Origin: Streptantibioticus rubrisoli | GTDB taxonomy: Bacteria > Actinomycetota > Actinomycetes > Streptomycetales > Streptomycetaceae | Direction: 5' to 3' | NCBI RefSeq assembly: GCF_024436055.1 | Contig: NZ_JANFNH010000009.1 | Coordinates: 62,001-126,000, forward strand | DNA: 64,000 nt | Shown: positions 53,071-61,245 of the stretch, one piece after another | Layout of the letters: each line of letters begins with the position of its first letter | How positions within the stretch are numbered: the first letter of the stretch is position 1 | The notes under the pieces: generated by a model | Seen by the model: the letters and a program-made list of their open reading frames with translations, nothing else | What the model was told of the DNA's origin: nothing | The model's database searches: none | Made by a program: the position numbers and the translations under genes

Positions 53071-54441
53071 ATGGTGTTGCCCTCCGCGGCTCGATGGGCC
53101 GCGACCGCGCCGGTGGACAGCGCACCGCCCATGGCTGACGACGGTCGGACGGATCCGCCGTCTGGGGCGCTGGAACAGCTGGTCTCGCCGTTCGGGGTGG
53201 TTTCCGCAGTGCGGCGGCTCCGCTCGCCGCGCGGCCTCGCCAGGCTCGCCAACTACGTGGCGTTGGGCGGCGGCAGGGCGCCCGGGGTGCCGCCCGCGAG
53301 TCGCCGCCCGGAGAGCGGTGACGGTTGCGGGCGGGTGCTGGACGACACCGCGCTGGGTCGGCTGATCGCCGTCGCGGAGGCGGCCGAGCGGTACGCCGCC
53401 GGCGACTTCCTGCGCGAGACCGTGGTCTGGGCCCGGGCCGGCGAGCTGGACGGCCCTACCTTGGACACCTGGCGGATCGCCCGTTGCTCGCCGCGTGAGT
53501 ATGGCCACCCACGGTGCCCGGTGCGGCCGTTCGACGCAGATGCAGCCATCCGCTGGGTGCTCGGCTTCGATCTCGCCACCGGCGAGCGCACCTGGGTGCC
53601 TGCCGTGATGGCCTGCTACGCGTTGCGGGACGTGCGCCCCGAAGAGGCGTTCGTCTATAGGCTGTCGACCGGCTACGCCGTACACACCGACCCGACCGAG
53701 GCCCTGGTCCAAGGGGTGTGCGAGGTGGTCGAGCGGGATGCGGCGGCCGTCGCCTGGTTGCAGTGCCTGCCGCTGCCGCTGATCGTCGAGAATGCCCGGT
53801 CCGAGCAGTTGGACCACCTGCTCTCCTGGGGCGCGCGGCATTTCCTGGACAGCTACCTCTTCGACGCCACCACCGATGTCGGCCTGCCCACGGTGTGCTG
53901 CCTACAGGTCGCGCACCACGACCCACGGGCCCACCAAACGATGGGCTGCGGCACCGGCCGCACGATCGTGGAGGCCGCAGAGAAGGCGTTGCTGGAGGCG
54001 ACCACCGTCCGCGCCATCTACACCAGCGAGGATCCGGTGCCGGACAGCCCGGCGGACTTCGCCAACGTGGACCACGGCGCGCGCTTCATGGGGCGGGCGG
54101 AGCGCCGGGCGGCGTTCGACTTCCTGGTTGACGGTGCCGCACGGCGTCCACGCAGCGAGCACGTCCCCTGGCCGAGGGATCCGGCCACCATGCTCGAACG
54201 GCTCGTCAGCACGCTCACCGGGCTGGGCATGCAGGTGCTGGCCGTCGACCGCACCCCGCGAGAACTCGCGGCGGTGGGCCTGACCGCGGTCAGCGTGGTG
54301 ATCCCCGACCTCCAGCCGCTCTCGCTGGCGCCGCTGGCCCAGTTCCGAGCGCACCCGCGGCTGTCCGCACTGCCGCCGGCGCTGGGATACCCCAACCGAA
54401 ACGAGGAGGAACAGAACCTGTGGCCGCATCCGCTGGCGTGA
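53071..54441 (+). CDS. YcaO cyclodehydratase, azoline-forming type
   Basis: The 456-residue YcaO has LIAVAEAAERYAAGD, LVQGVCEVVERDAAAVAW and a third motif AEKALLEATTVRAIYTSED in which the usual Gln (TEAxQxR in the other YcaO) is Thr. Its C-terminus, NRNEEEQNLWPHPLA, has the Pro-rich PHP ending typical of azoline-forming cyclodehydratases, which helps the active site. It lies between the precursor and two E1/F-type genes, so it should convert core Cys (and perhaps Ser/Thr) into azolines. GGGGGAGGA precedes ATG 53071. Its end overlaps the next gene by 22 bp. Confidence 0.8.
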   Translation: MVLPSAARWAATAPVDSAPPMADDGRTDPPSGALEQLVSPFGVVSAVRRLRSPRGLARLANYVALGGGRAPGVPPASRRPESGDGCGRVLDDTALGRLIAVAEAAERYAAGDFLRETVVWARAGELDGPTLDTWRIARCSPREYGHPRCPVRPFDADAAIRWVLGFDLATGERTWVPAVMACYALRDVRPEEAFVYRLSTGYAVHTDPTEALVQGVCEVVERDAAAVAWLQCLPLPLIVENARSEQLDHLLSWGARHFLDSYLFDATTDVGLPTVCCLQVAHHDPRAHQTMGCGTGRTIVEAAEKALLEATTVRAIYTSEDPVPDSPADFANVDHGARFMGRAERRAAFDFLVDGAARRPRSEHVPWPRDPATMLERLVSTLTGLGMQVLAVDRTPRELAAVGLTAVSVVIPDLQPLSLAPLAQFRAHPRLSALPPALGYPNRNEEEQNLWPHPLA

Positions 54442-55124
54442 ACGGAAGGGGTCCGGCCCCGGTCGCTGTCCTGGGCGTCGGGGAATTCGGTGTCCGCACC
54501 GCCGACTTCCTGGTTGATGTCCTGACTGAGGGACGGGGCGAGGAGGCGCGGCGGGTGGCAGACCTCGCGGCTGCCTTTCAGCGTCCCGCCGCACTGGTGG
54601 CGCTCGCCGCATGGCGGCCGGTCGCGGGCGCCTGCGAGCTGGCCGACCAGTACGCCTTCCGCAACGGCACGGCGTGGCTGCCGGTGGTGCTGGACCACCC
54701 CGTACTGAGGGTGGGCCCACTGGTTCAGCCGCCGTGCGCGCCCTGCTACCGCTGTTTCAGGCGGCGGCAGTTGCAGCACGACGCGGAGCACCGCACCACC
54801 TCGCTGCTGCACGCAGCCTACGAAGGCGACTCCGGGCTCGGGCCGCGCGGCTACCTCCCCTACCAGGCCAGGATGGCCGCCGCCCTCGCGGCGGACCTGG
54901 CGGCAGCGGGCATGGCGGCGGTCGGTGAGGTCCGGGAGCTGAACCTGTTCGATCAGCGGCTGCACCTGTCACGGGTGGTCCCGTGCCACGACTGCCGACG
55001 CTGCGGGCCAGGTGAGGGGGCTGGCCCGGTCGAAAGGATCGGGCCGGTGCTCGAACGCCTCGGCCGCTCGCCACTGGCGCCGACCGTGCCAGTGCCCGAG
55101 TTGGCCGTAGGGGAGGAGCGATGA
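54420..55124 (+). CDS. ThiF/E1-like half protein with Cys4 zinc site
   Basis: The 234-residue protein begins with an E1-type Rossmann stretch (VAVLGVGEFGVRTADFLVDV) but is much shorter than cyclodehydratase C proteins. It has CAPCYRCFRRRQLQHDAEHR in the middle and CHDCRRCGPGE near the end, a Cys set matching the zinc-binding part of ocin_ThiF-like E1 proteins. It probably works with the next protein as a split leader-binding partner of the azoline YcaO. GTG 54420 has a strong GAGGAGGA site within the YcaO end. Its stop overlaps the next ATG (ATGA). Confidence 0.6.
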   Translation: MAASAGVNGRGPAPVAVLGVGEFGVRTADFLVDVLTEGRGEEARRVADLAAAFQRPAALVALAAWRPVAGACELADQYAFRNGTAWLPVVLDHPVLRVGPLVQPPCAPCYRCFRRRQLQHDAEHRTTSLLHAAYEGDSGLGPRGYLPYQARMAAALAADLAAAGMAAVGEVRELNLFDQRLHLSRVVPCHDCRRCGPGEGAGPVERIGPVLERLGRSPLAPTVPVPELAVGEER

Positions 55125-56773
55125 GCGGCCCGGGGCCCCGGTTCTGTCAGAGCCTGGCGGTGGCGACCGCCAGCGACACCCTGGTGATCGACGGAGCGGT
55201 CCGGCGCCACAGCTTCACCGGCAAGTCCGTCAGCACGGCCCTGTTGCCCCTGCTCCCGCTGCTGGACGGCCGTAGGGACACTCGCGCACTCGCCGCCGCC
55301 GCAGGCTTGACCGCGCCCGTCGTCGAGCAGGTGGTCGAGCTGCTCGACGAGTGCGGCCTGCTGGAGTACGTGTCGCCCCAGCCGACGCGGCCGCTTGCTG
55401 CGCCCGGCCATGTGCGCGACTACCTGTCCCGCACTCTCGGCGCAGTCGTCGGCCACCGCAGTGCTGAAGAGGTGGTGCACGTGCTGGCCGGCAGTGCCGC
55501 AGTCATCGTGGGCCGCTCCCCGGCCGCCGACCTGCTCGCCGACGACCTCGCCGAGGTGGGCGTAGGCCGCCTCACCCGCCTGTCCCACCCCGCATCCACG
55601 GCGCACGGCCTGTCCCGACTGCTTACCGCGGACCGCTCGCAGCTAGTGGTGGTCTTCGACGACGAGGACCGCGCTGCACCTCTCAGGGAGCTGGTCACCG
55701 TTTGCGCGCCCACGGCCACGCCCGTCCTGCGCTGTGCGGTCGACACCGGGGTCGTCCAGTTCGGCCCGCTCTTCCTCGATGGCTTCACGGCCTGCCCCGA
55801 CTGCTTCCACCGTGGCTTGCAGGAGTTCCACGCGGCAGTGGCGGCCCCAGCACCACTCGCGGCGCCGAACGGGCGGCCGGAGGCGCTCGCCCACGCCCTG
55901 CTGGCCGCGCTGGCGGCAGACCAAGTGCTCGCCGTGCTCGCCGGCCTCACCGAGCCCACCGCGTTCCGCACCATGACCACCGTCGACGTACTCGGCTTGG
56001 CTCGCGAACAGCTGCTCGTCACTCCGTACCCTGACTGCGCCCGCTGTCTGGGGTCGGCGGCTGGCGGGGGCTCCTTCGGCCCAGCCCACATCTACGAGTG
56101 GCAGATGGAACGCCCGCCGCGCCGACTGGCATCGGCCGGCCGGGTAGCCCGAGCCGACCAGGAGCGGTACGCGCAGTTGCAGCGGTCTCGGCCTGATTTC
56201 CCACTGTCGCCGCGCCGGGCGCTGCCTTCAGATCGCCCCTCGGACTCAGCGCACCCCGCACCCTTGCTGTCAGCGATCGCGGCGATCCTGCGCAGGACAG
56301 CCGGCCGCCGGCCCAGCGAGGGCCAACCACTGGCCCGGTGGACGGCCAGCGGCGGAAACCTGGGCTCGGTCGAGGCATATGTAATCGCCGAGGACGGCTT
56401 GTTCGATCTCCCGGGCGCGGTGGTGCGCTACGACGACCAGAGCGACGAGGCGGTGGCGGTGCACGCCGAACCGGTGTCGATGGAGGCCTGTTTGGCGGAC
56501 AGCGGGTTGCCGGCCGAGGGCGTGCGGGCGGTGGTCGTGCTGGTCGCCTCGGTGGGCAGGCTGGGAGCCAAGTACGGCCGGTTCGCCCACCGCCTGGCGC
56601 ACCTGGACGCCGGCTGCGCCGCAGTCTCCCTTGCAGTGGCCGCCGCCGAGCAGGGGCTGGCCGCCGTCTTCGCCCCGGCCTGGCGCGCGGACCTGGCCGA
56701 GTTGCTGGAGCTGCACTCCGACCGCGAACTCGTCACCGCCCTCGTGACCCTTCGCACCCCGCAGGAGCGGTGA
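55121..56773 (+). CDS. RRE/E1-like partner protein fused to SagB-type dehydrogenase
   Basis: The 550-residue protein has three parts. Residues 1-90 form a winged-helix RiPP recognition element (LLPLLDGRRDTRALAAAAGL, VVEQVVELLDECGLLEYV). Residues 100-330 are an E1/ThiF-like domain with zinc-type pairs CPDCFHRGLQEF and PDCARCLGSA. Residues 380-550 are a SagB-like nitroreductase half (AILRRTAGRRPSEGQPLARW, TASGGNLGSVEAYVIAEDGL, KYGRFAHRLAHLDAGCAAVS). The first two parts should bind the leader and guide the YcaO; the third should oxidise azolines to azoles with FMN. ATGA overlaps bind it to both neighbours. Confidence 0.7.
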   Translation: MSGPGPRFCQSLAVATASDTLVIDGAVRRHSFTGKSVSTALLPLLPLLDGRRDTRALAAAAGLTAPVVEQVVELLDECGLLEYVSPQPTRPLAAPGHVRDYLSRTLGAVVGHRSAEEVVHVLAGSAAVIVGRSPAADLLADDLAEVGVGRLTRLSHPASTAHGLSRLLTADRSQLVVVFDDEDRAAPLRELVTVCAPTATPVLRCAVDTGVVQFGPLFLDGFTACPDCFHRGLQEFHAAVAAPAPLAAPNGRPEALAHALLAALAADQVLAVLAGLTEPTAFRTMTTVDVLGLAREQLLVTPYPDCARCLGSAAGGGSFGPAHIYEWQMERPPRRLASAGRVARADQERYAQLQRSRPDFPLSPRRALPSDRPSDSAHPAPLLSAIAAILRRTAGRRPSEGQPLARWTASGGNLGSVEAYVIAEDGLFDLPGAVVRYDDQSDEAVAVHAEPVSMEACLADSGLPAEGVRAVVVLVASVGRLGAKYGRFAHRLAHLDAGCAAVSLAVAAAEQGLAAVFAPAWRADLAELLELHSDRELVTALVTLRTPQER

Positions 56774-57465
56774 TGCCACTCGTACCGATCGGTGAGCCAA
56801 GCCGGACGATCGCGGACGCCCTGCGGCAGGGCCGGGGGCCACTCCCACAGCCGGTCCGGGTGCCAGCCGGCTCGCCGGTGCCCGGCAGTGCCGAGTGGTC
56901 GTCAGAGTTGGGGGACGCGGTGCGGCAGCGCCGGTCCGTGCGGCAGTTCGCGGGCCGGCCAGTTGCCCCGGCGGCCCTGTCCGCCGCGATCGAGGACGGG
57001 TACCGGGCCGAGTCCACCCTCTGGCCTGCCCGGTTGCACGGTACGGTCGACTTCACCGTGCTGACCGCCGCCTTCGCGGTCCAGGGTTTGGCGACGGGGC
57101 TGCACCACCAGGCGGTTCCCTTCGTGCCGCAGTCGGAGGGCCCGCTGGGCAACCCGCCCTGGCTGGCTGATCTGCGGGCCGAGTACGCGCCCGCACCGGC
57201 GATCCTGCTGATCTGCGGCGACATCAGCGCCGCAGGGCGCGATGGCGGCGGCTACGGCACGCTGCTTATGCGCGCGGCAAGCCTGGGATACGCCGCCTGG
57301 CTCTCGGCGGTCTGCGCCGGGCTGGCGGGAGCGGTCTTCGGCGGTGCACAGCGAGCGGTGAGCGCGGAGGCGAGTCGGCTTGACCACCGGTTCCGGCATC
57401 TCTTCACCCTGGTGCTCGGCTACGAGCACGCGGCGGACGCCGACGCGAAAGGACGGCCGGCATGA
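56773..57465 (+). CDS. FMN-dependent nitroreductase-type azoline dehydrogenase
   Basis: The 230-residue protein has the nitroreductase N-terminal flavin motif AVRQRRSVRQFAGRPVAPAA near residue 55, FTVLTAAFAVQGLATGLHHQ, and GYGTLLMRAASLGYAAWLSA near the end. The N-terminal motif is the one lacking in the SagB half of the preceding protein, so the two may form one functional heterodimer. Azoline dehydrogenases of this class oxidise thiazoline/oxazoline to thiazole/oxazole. The ATG shares one base with the preceding stop (TGATG). Confidence 0.75.
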   Translation: MPLVPIGEPSRTIADALRQGRGPLPQPVRVPAGSPVPGSAEWSSELGDAVRQRRSVRQFAGRPVAPAALSAAIEDGYRAESTLWPARLHGTVDFTVLTAAFAVQGLATGLHHQAVPFVPQSEGPLGNPPWLADLRAEYAPAPAILLICGDISAAGRDGGGYGTLLMRAASLGYAAWLSAVCAGLAGAVFGGAQRAVSAEASRLDHRFRHLFTLVLGYEHAADADAKGRPA

Positions 57466-58385
57466 CCGGCCCGCAGCGGCCCGAGCCGGTCTTCATGCTC
57501 GCTCCGCCACGCTCGTACTCGACAGTATGCCTAGCGCTGCTGGCCGGCCACCCCGGCATCTACGGCTTCCCCGAACTGCTGCTCTTCCCCCTGACCACGG
57601 TCGGCGAACTCCTCACCGAGGGGCAGCGCGCGCCCGACCTGGACCGCCGCTACGTCGAGGCACGGCAGAGCGGACCGTTGCGGGCCCTCGCCCAGGTGCA
57701 CGAGGGCAGTCAGTCGGACGCGGCGATCGACCGCGCTCGCGCGTGGCTGCACGGACACGCCGGCTGGCCGGTCACCCGGCTGTTCGACCACCTGCTCGCC
57801 GAGGTGGCCCCGCGGATCGGGCTGGAGAAGTCGCCGGACACGATCGGCAGCGACCAGGCGGTGGCCGCTTGCCTGGCTGCCTACCCGAGGGCCCGGTTCC
57901 TCCACCTGACCAGGCATCCGGAAGCCACCCAGCGCTCGATGCATCGCCATTGGCAGGACCTGACGCACTTTCACAGCCGACGCCAGGTGATAGTCGCCGC
58001 CGCCTCCACCTGGTACCTCGGCCACAGCCGCACGGTGCGGACGCTCTCCGCGCTGCCCGCCGAGCGCTGGCTGCGGGTGACCGCCGAGAACCTGCTGCGC
58101 GAACCCCGAACCTGGCTGCCCAGGATCCTCGACTGGCTTGACCTGCCCTACGACGACGCCGTGCTCACCCGGATGCTGCACACCGAGAGATGGGAGTACG
58201 CGGGCCGCGGCGAGTCTGGCCGGCTCCTGGGCGGCGACGCGGTCTTCATGTACCACCCGGCCCTGCGCGCGGTCCCCGACCCCGGCCCCGTGGCCTTCGA
58301 CCCCGCCTGGGGCCTGCCAGCGGAGATGTGCCGCCGGATGACGGAGCTGGCAGAGCTCCTCGGCTATCGCACGGCGGATGCCTGA
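57462..58385 (+). CDS. Sulfotransferase (PAPS-dependent)
   Basis: The 307-residue protein has the PAPS 5'-phosphosulfate loop LAPPRSYSTVCLALLAGHPG (family PRSGST type) and the 3'-phosphate motif RARFLHLTRHPEATQRSMHR, with LRVTAENLLREPRTWLPRIL after it. It is the last gene of the locus, with its ATG overlapping the nitroreductase stop. As the only other tailoring enzyme, it may sulfate a Tyr, Ser or Thr hydroxyl in the peptide; Tyr37 in PNYTS is the natural candidate. A role on another small molecule is possible. Confidence 0.8.
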   Translation: MTGPQRPEPVFMLAPPRSYSTVCLALLAGHPGIYGFPELLLFPLTTVGELLTEGQRAPDLDRRYVEARQSGPLRALAQVHEGSQSDAAIDRARAWLHGHAGWPVTRLFDHLLAEVAPRIGLEKSPDTIGSDQAVAACLAAYPRARFLHLTRHPEATQRSMHRHWQDLTHFHSRRQVIVAAASTWYLGHSRTVRTLSALPAERWLRVTAENLLREPRTWLPRILDWLDLPYDDAVLTRMLHTERWEYAGRGESGRLLGGDAVFMYHPALRAVPDPGPVAFDPAWGLPAEMCRRMTELAELLGYRTADA

Positions 58386-59183
58386 CCAGCCTGCGGGGCT
58401 CGATCGTGCGCGGTCATGCCTCGCCGTCCGGGGACCGCGCAGAGCGTAGCGGCTGACGGGCCCGGCGGATTCACAGCCTGTACGTCATGTTCAGCGCAAG
58501 CTTCGCCGGTGTTCGAGGGGTGTCGGCCACCGCAACGGCCGCGAGGCGTTCCGCAGCGCAGAAGCGAAAGTCGGCTTCCTGCCATCGCTCGACCGGTTTG
58601 CCGCGTAACTGAAGACCCTCGCGCGAGAATCCGGATGATAGGGCGGCTGAGGAAGTGATACACAAGACCGCTGCTCGCCCAGCCTGCACGCCTCTCGAGC
58701 ATGGCCAGCCCACTCTATTAAGAGCGCGGCCCGGCGGGATTCCCAACCAGCCTGGCAGGTCTGCATCTCACGGCAAGATCCACGGTACAACTTCCCTGCG
58801 ACAGAACAGTCACGCAGGATGCTTCTGTGGCGCCTGCTGCAGCATCCAGCACGCGCTGAACGCTGATCGTCGCTGGTGTGCTGGCGCTCGTCGCCGTGCA
58901 GGACACAGCCTCACGGATCAGCAAGTCCCTGGACAAGGCATTGTCCTGGAAGTAACCAACTCCTTCGCCTCTCACTCCTGTTCTATGAGATGACCGCCGA
59001 GCTTGGCGCTTCAGTTGGCGGATGCGCGCGAGAGTTGGCGCAGCCGAGCACTTCCGGGGGGACGGGGTGCGGCCTGCGGCGCTTATCGGCAGGGTCTTCA
59101 GAGAACTTGGGAGATCCAGCCGGGGAGCTGGAACTCTCAAAGGGTAAGGTCGGCTTCGCCTGCCTCAAGTACTGTGGCTGCGC
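58386..59183. other. Intergenic stretch after the RiPP locus
   Basis: 800 bases without a recognisable gene. On the minus strand a short frame ending near 58471 reads KPVERWQEADFRFCAAERLA, and on the plus strand near 58890-58955 one reads VQDTASRISKSLDKALSWK; both look like tails of lost genes. No transporter or immunity gene is present. Confidence 0.4.
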
Positions 59184-60086
59184 ATGATCGAATCTGAGAT
59201 TGAGATCAGCGAGGATCTGGTCCGCGATCTGCTGCGGGACCAGCATCCAGACCTGGCCGAGCTGCCGATCCGCGAGGTGGCGGGCGGCTGGGGCAACCAG
59301 ATGTGGCGCCTCGGGGACGAGTTGGCCGTCCGGATGCAGCGGATGGACAAGCGCCCCGATCTGCAGCTCAAGGAGCGCCGGTGGCTGCCGACCCTGGCTT
59401 CGCGTCTGCCGCTTCCGATCCCTGTCCCCGTCCGGGACGGTGCGCCGTCCGAGCGCTTCCCCAAGATCTGGACCGTCATGACATGGGTTGAAGGCACGCC
59501 GCTGGACCACGGCTCGATCACCCGCGGCGGCCACGCGGCCGACATGCTGGCGGCCTTCCTCAAGGCGCTGCATGTGCAGGCGCCCGCCGACGCGCCTCAC
59601 GCCACGGACCGCGGCGGTCACCCCAAGGAATGCGCGGACGGCTTCGAGGACTTTCTGCAGGCCGTAGACCTCGATGATGCCTTTGCCCCCGAAGACATCC
59701 GTGCTGTCTGGGACGACGCGGTGGGGGCGCCTGGGTGGGCGGACCCGCCGGTGTGGGTGCACGGTGATCTGCATCCCGCGAATGTCGTCGTCGCGGACGG
59801 GACGCTGGCGGGCGTGGTCGACTTCGGCGACGTCTTCGCCGGCGACCCGGCATGGGACCTCGCGGCCGCGTGGGTGCTGCTTCCCGAGGGCTCGGCTGCA
59901 CGGTTTTTCGAGGAGTACGCGCAGGCGGACGAGGGGGCGATCCGGCGTGCCCGCGGGCTGGCCGCGGTGAAGAGCCTGTTCCTGATGCTGATGGGCCAGG
60001 CCGGGGACCGCGGCCTGCCCGGTGGCAAACCGAACTGGGGGCCCGCAGGCCGGTCGGCGCTTGATCGTGTCCTGAAGGGCCTTTGA
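59184..60086 (+). CDS. Aminoglycoside phosphotransferase (APH)-like kinase
   Basis: The 300-residue protein has the APH/choline-kinase fold with the catalytic loop VWVHGDLHPANVVVADGTLA (Asp and Asn) and the metal loop GVVDFGDVFAGDPAWDLAAA. The N-terminal VAGGWGNQMWRLGDELAVRM replaces the G-loop, and IWTVMTWVEGTPLD is the hinge. Such enzymes phosphorylate antibiotics or small alcohols. It stands alone and is followed by a strong hairpin. It may contribute self-protection or metabolism; no substrate can be named. Confidence 0.85.
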   Translation: MIESEIEISEDLVRDLLRDQHPDLAELPIREVAGGWGNQMWRLGDELAVRMQRMDKRPDLQLKERRWLPTLASRLPLPIPVPVRDGAPSERFPKIWTVMTWVEGTPLDHGSITRGGHAADMLAAFLKALHVQAPADAPHATDRGGHPKECADGFEDFLQAVDLDDAFAPEDIRAVWDDAVGAPGWADPPVWVHGDLHPANVVVADGTLAGVVDFGDVFAGDPAWDLAAAWVLLPEGSAARFFEEYAQADEGAIRRARGLAAVKSLFLMLMGQAGDRGLPGGKPNWGPAGRSALDRVLKGL

Positions 60087-60106
60087 CGTCGGCATAGATC
60101 GACGGG

Positions 60107-60145
60107 CTGGCTTTGTTCACGAGCGGTAGTCATGAACAAAGCCAG
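60107..60145. terminator. Perfect 13-bp stem-loop after the APH-like gene
   Basis: CTGGCTTTGTTCA (60107-60119) and TGAACAAAGCCAG (60133-60145) pair perfectly around a 13-nt loop. It lies 20 bases after the kinase stop. The AT-rich tips suggest a bidirectional terminator, but it could also be the ends of a vanished IS. Confidence 0.55.
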
Positions 60146-60322
60146 ATGAGGCAAGTGCGTTCAGTGGCGGCTTCGTGTGCTGGTATGTCAGTGGCGCCAA
60201 TTATGTTGCCAGGCATGACCAGTTGGATCGACTGCGGCGTCTTAGCGTGGATGGGAGAAGACCGGTACGGAGAAGACGAAACCGTCCTGGTCTACTTCAA
60301 GGGATCGGCCTGGCGGCCATGG

Positions 60323-60620
60323 CTACTGGACCGCAGCACCATCACGGTGGACCGCGCCTTGATGGCCCCCTACTTCTGGACCGCACGGCCCTCGGCGACT
60401 GGATGAGCGTCCGACCGCGCCCGACCCCTTCGCCGGTAGCCCGGTCAGGGGGTACTCGATGCCGAACCGGCGGCGCACGACTTCGGCGATCCTCGTCAGC
60501 GTCCAGCACTGGTCAGGCCAGCCGAACGCAGCCGGGTCTGCATCCAACACCGTCTCCAGTCGGCGCAGTTGCAGCGGTCGCCGCCGGGACCCTTGGAGGC
60601 CAGCGCGTGTCGGCTGTTTT
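60323..60620 (-). pseudogene. IS630-family transposase, N-terminal winged-helix remnant
   Basis: On the minus strand a Lys/Gly-rich lead is followed by ETVLDADPAAFGWPDQCWTL then TRIAEVVRRRFGIEYPLT. This is the winged helix between the N-terminal HTH and the DDE core of IS630 transposases (PxxxGWxxxxWTLxRIAxxIxxxFxVxY). The catalytic core is missing, and downstream residues are scrambled by frameshift. Confidence 0.55.
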
Positions 60621-61245
60621 AAGCCAACGCCGGTCGTCAGCGGCTCGCCGACATCCAGGTCACCCTGAACCGCCTGGCCAACTCCCGGTCACTGGACCGG
60701 CCTCGAGCAGATCAGCGGCTGCAAACCACGGGGGCCCTGGCAGCGCCAACGTCGGCTAACTGCAACGACGTTGAGGACACCATCGGACCGGACGAGCTGC
60801 TGAAGCGGGCGGTGGCGGCAAGGCACCCATAGACGATCACCGGTCGGTCCAGCAGGTGAACACAAATTCCACACATCCTCTCTTCATATTGGCTCCGATG
60901 GTCTAGATTGACGGTGCTTCAGTCGTTCGGGCATGAAGCGACCAATGATGATCTATACGTCTGGCGCCACAAATAGCCAGCAGTCTCGTGCCCGGCGCCA
61001 GACGGGGGCTTGATCAATGCTTGGAGCCCGAGAGAGGGCCTTGGGTGCGGGGAGCACCCGAGCTTTCGACGGGCTCCCGCGCACTTCGAGAGTCTGGCAG
61101 CACCTGCGAGTCCGCTGCCGCCAGGTTGGGTTGTTCAAGTAGCGCCGCAATACCGGGATGTCATGCGCCGGGGGCAGGGGGTGCCTCCCAGGCGAGAAAT
61201 CAGTGTTGGGCGAACACGTCGTACCACTGAGGACCGGGGGGTCTT
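60621..61245. other. Leader/promoter region of the right-hand exopolysaccharide locus
   Basis: No certain gene is visible. From 60860 to 60960 the sequence is AT-richer (CACAAATTCCACACATCC, TCTAGATTGACGG) and probably holds the promoter. An inverted repeat TCTGGCGCC (60960-60968) / GGCGCCAGA (60994-61002) follows, and a 240-base untranslated leader may run to the GTG at 61246. A GGGGGG ribosome site lies just before it. A plus-strand frame ending near 60830 (LNRLANSRSLDRPRADQRLQ) looks like a transposase scrap. Confidence 0.4.

Noticed and set aside
46139..58385. Calling the locus a thiopeptide or lanthipeptide cluster
   Set aside because: No LanB/LanC/LanM, split dehydratase or pyridine synthase is present; only azole, YcaO-TfuA and tailoring enzymes are seen.
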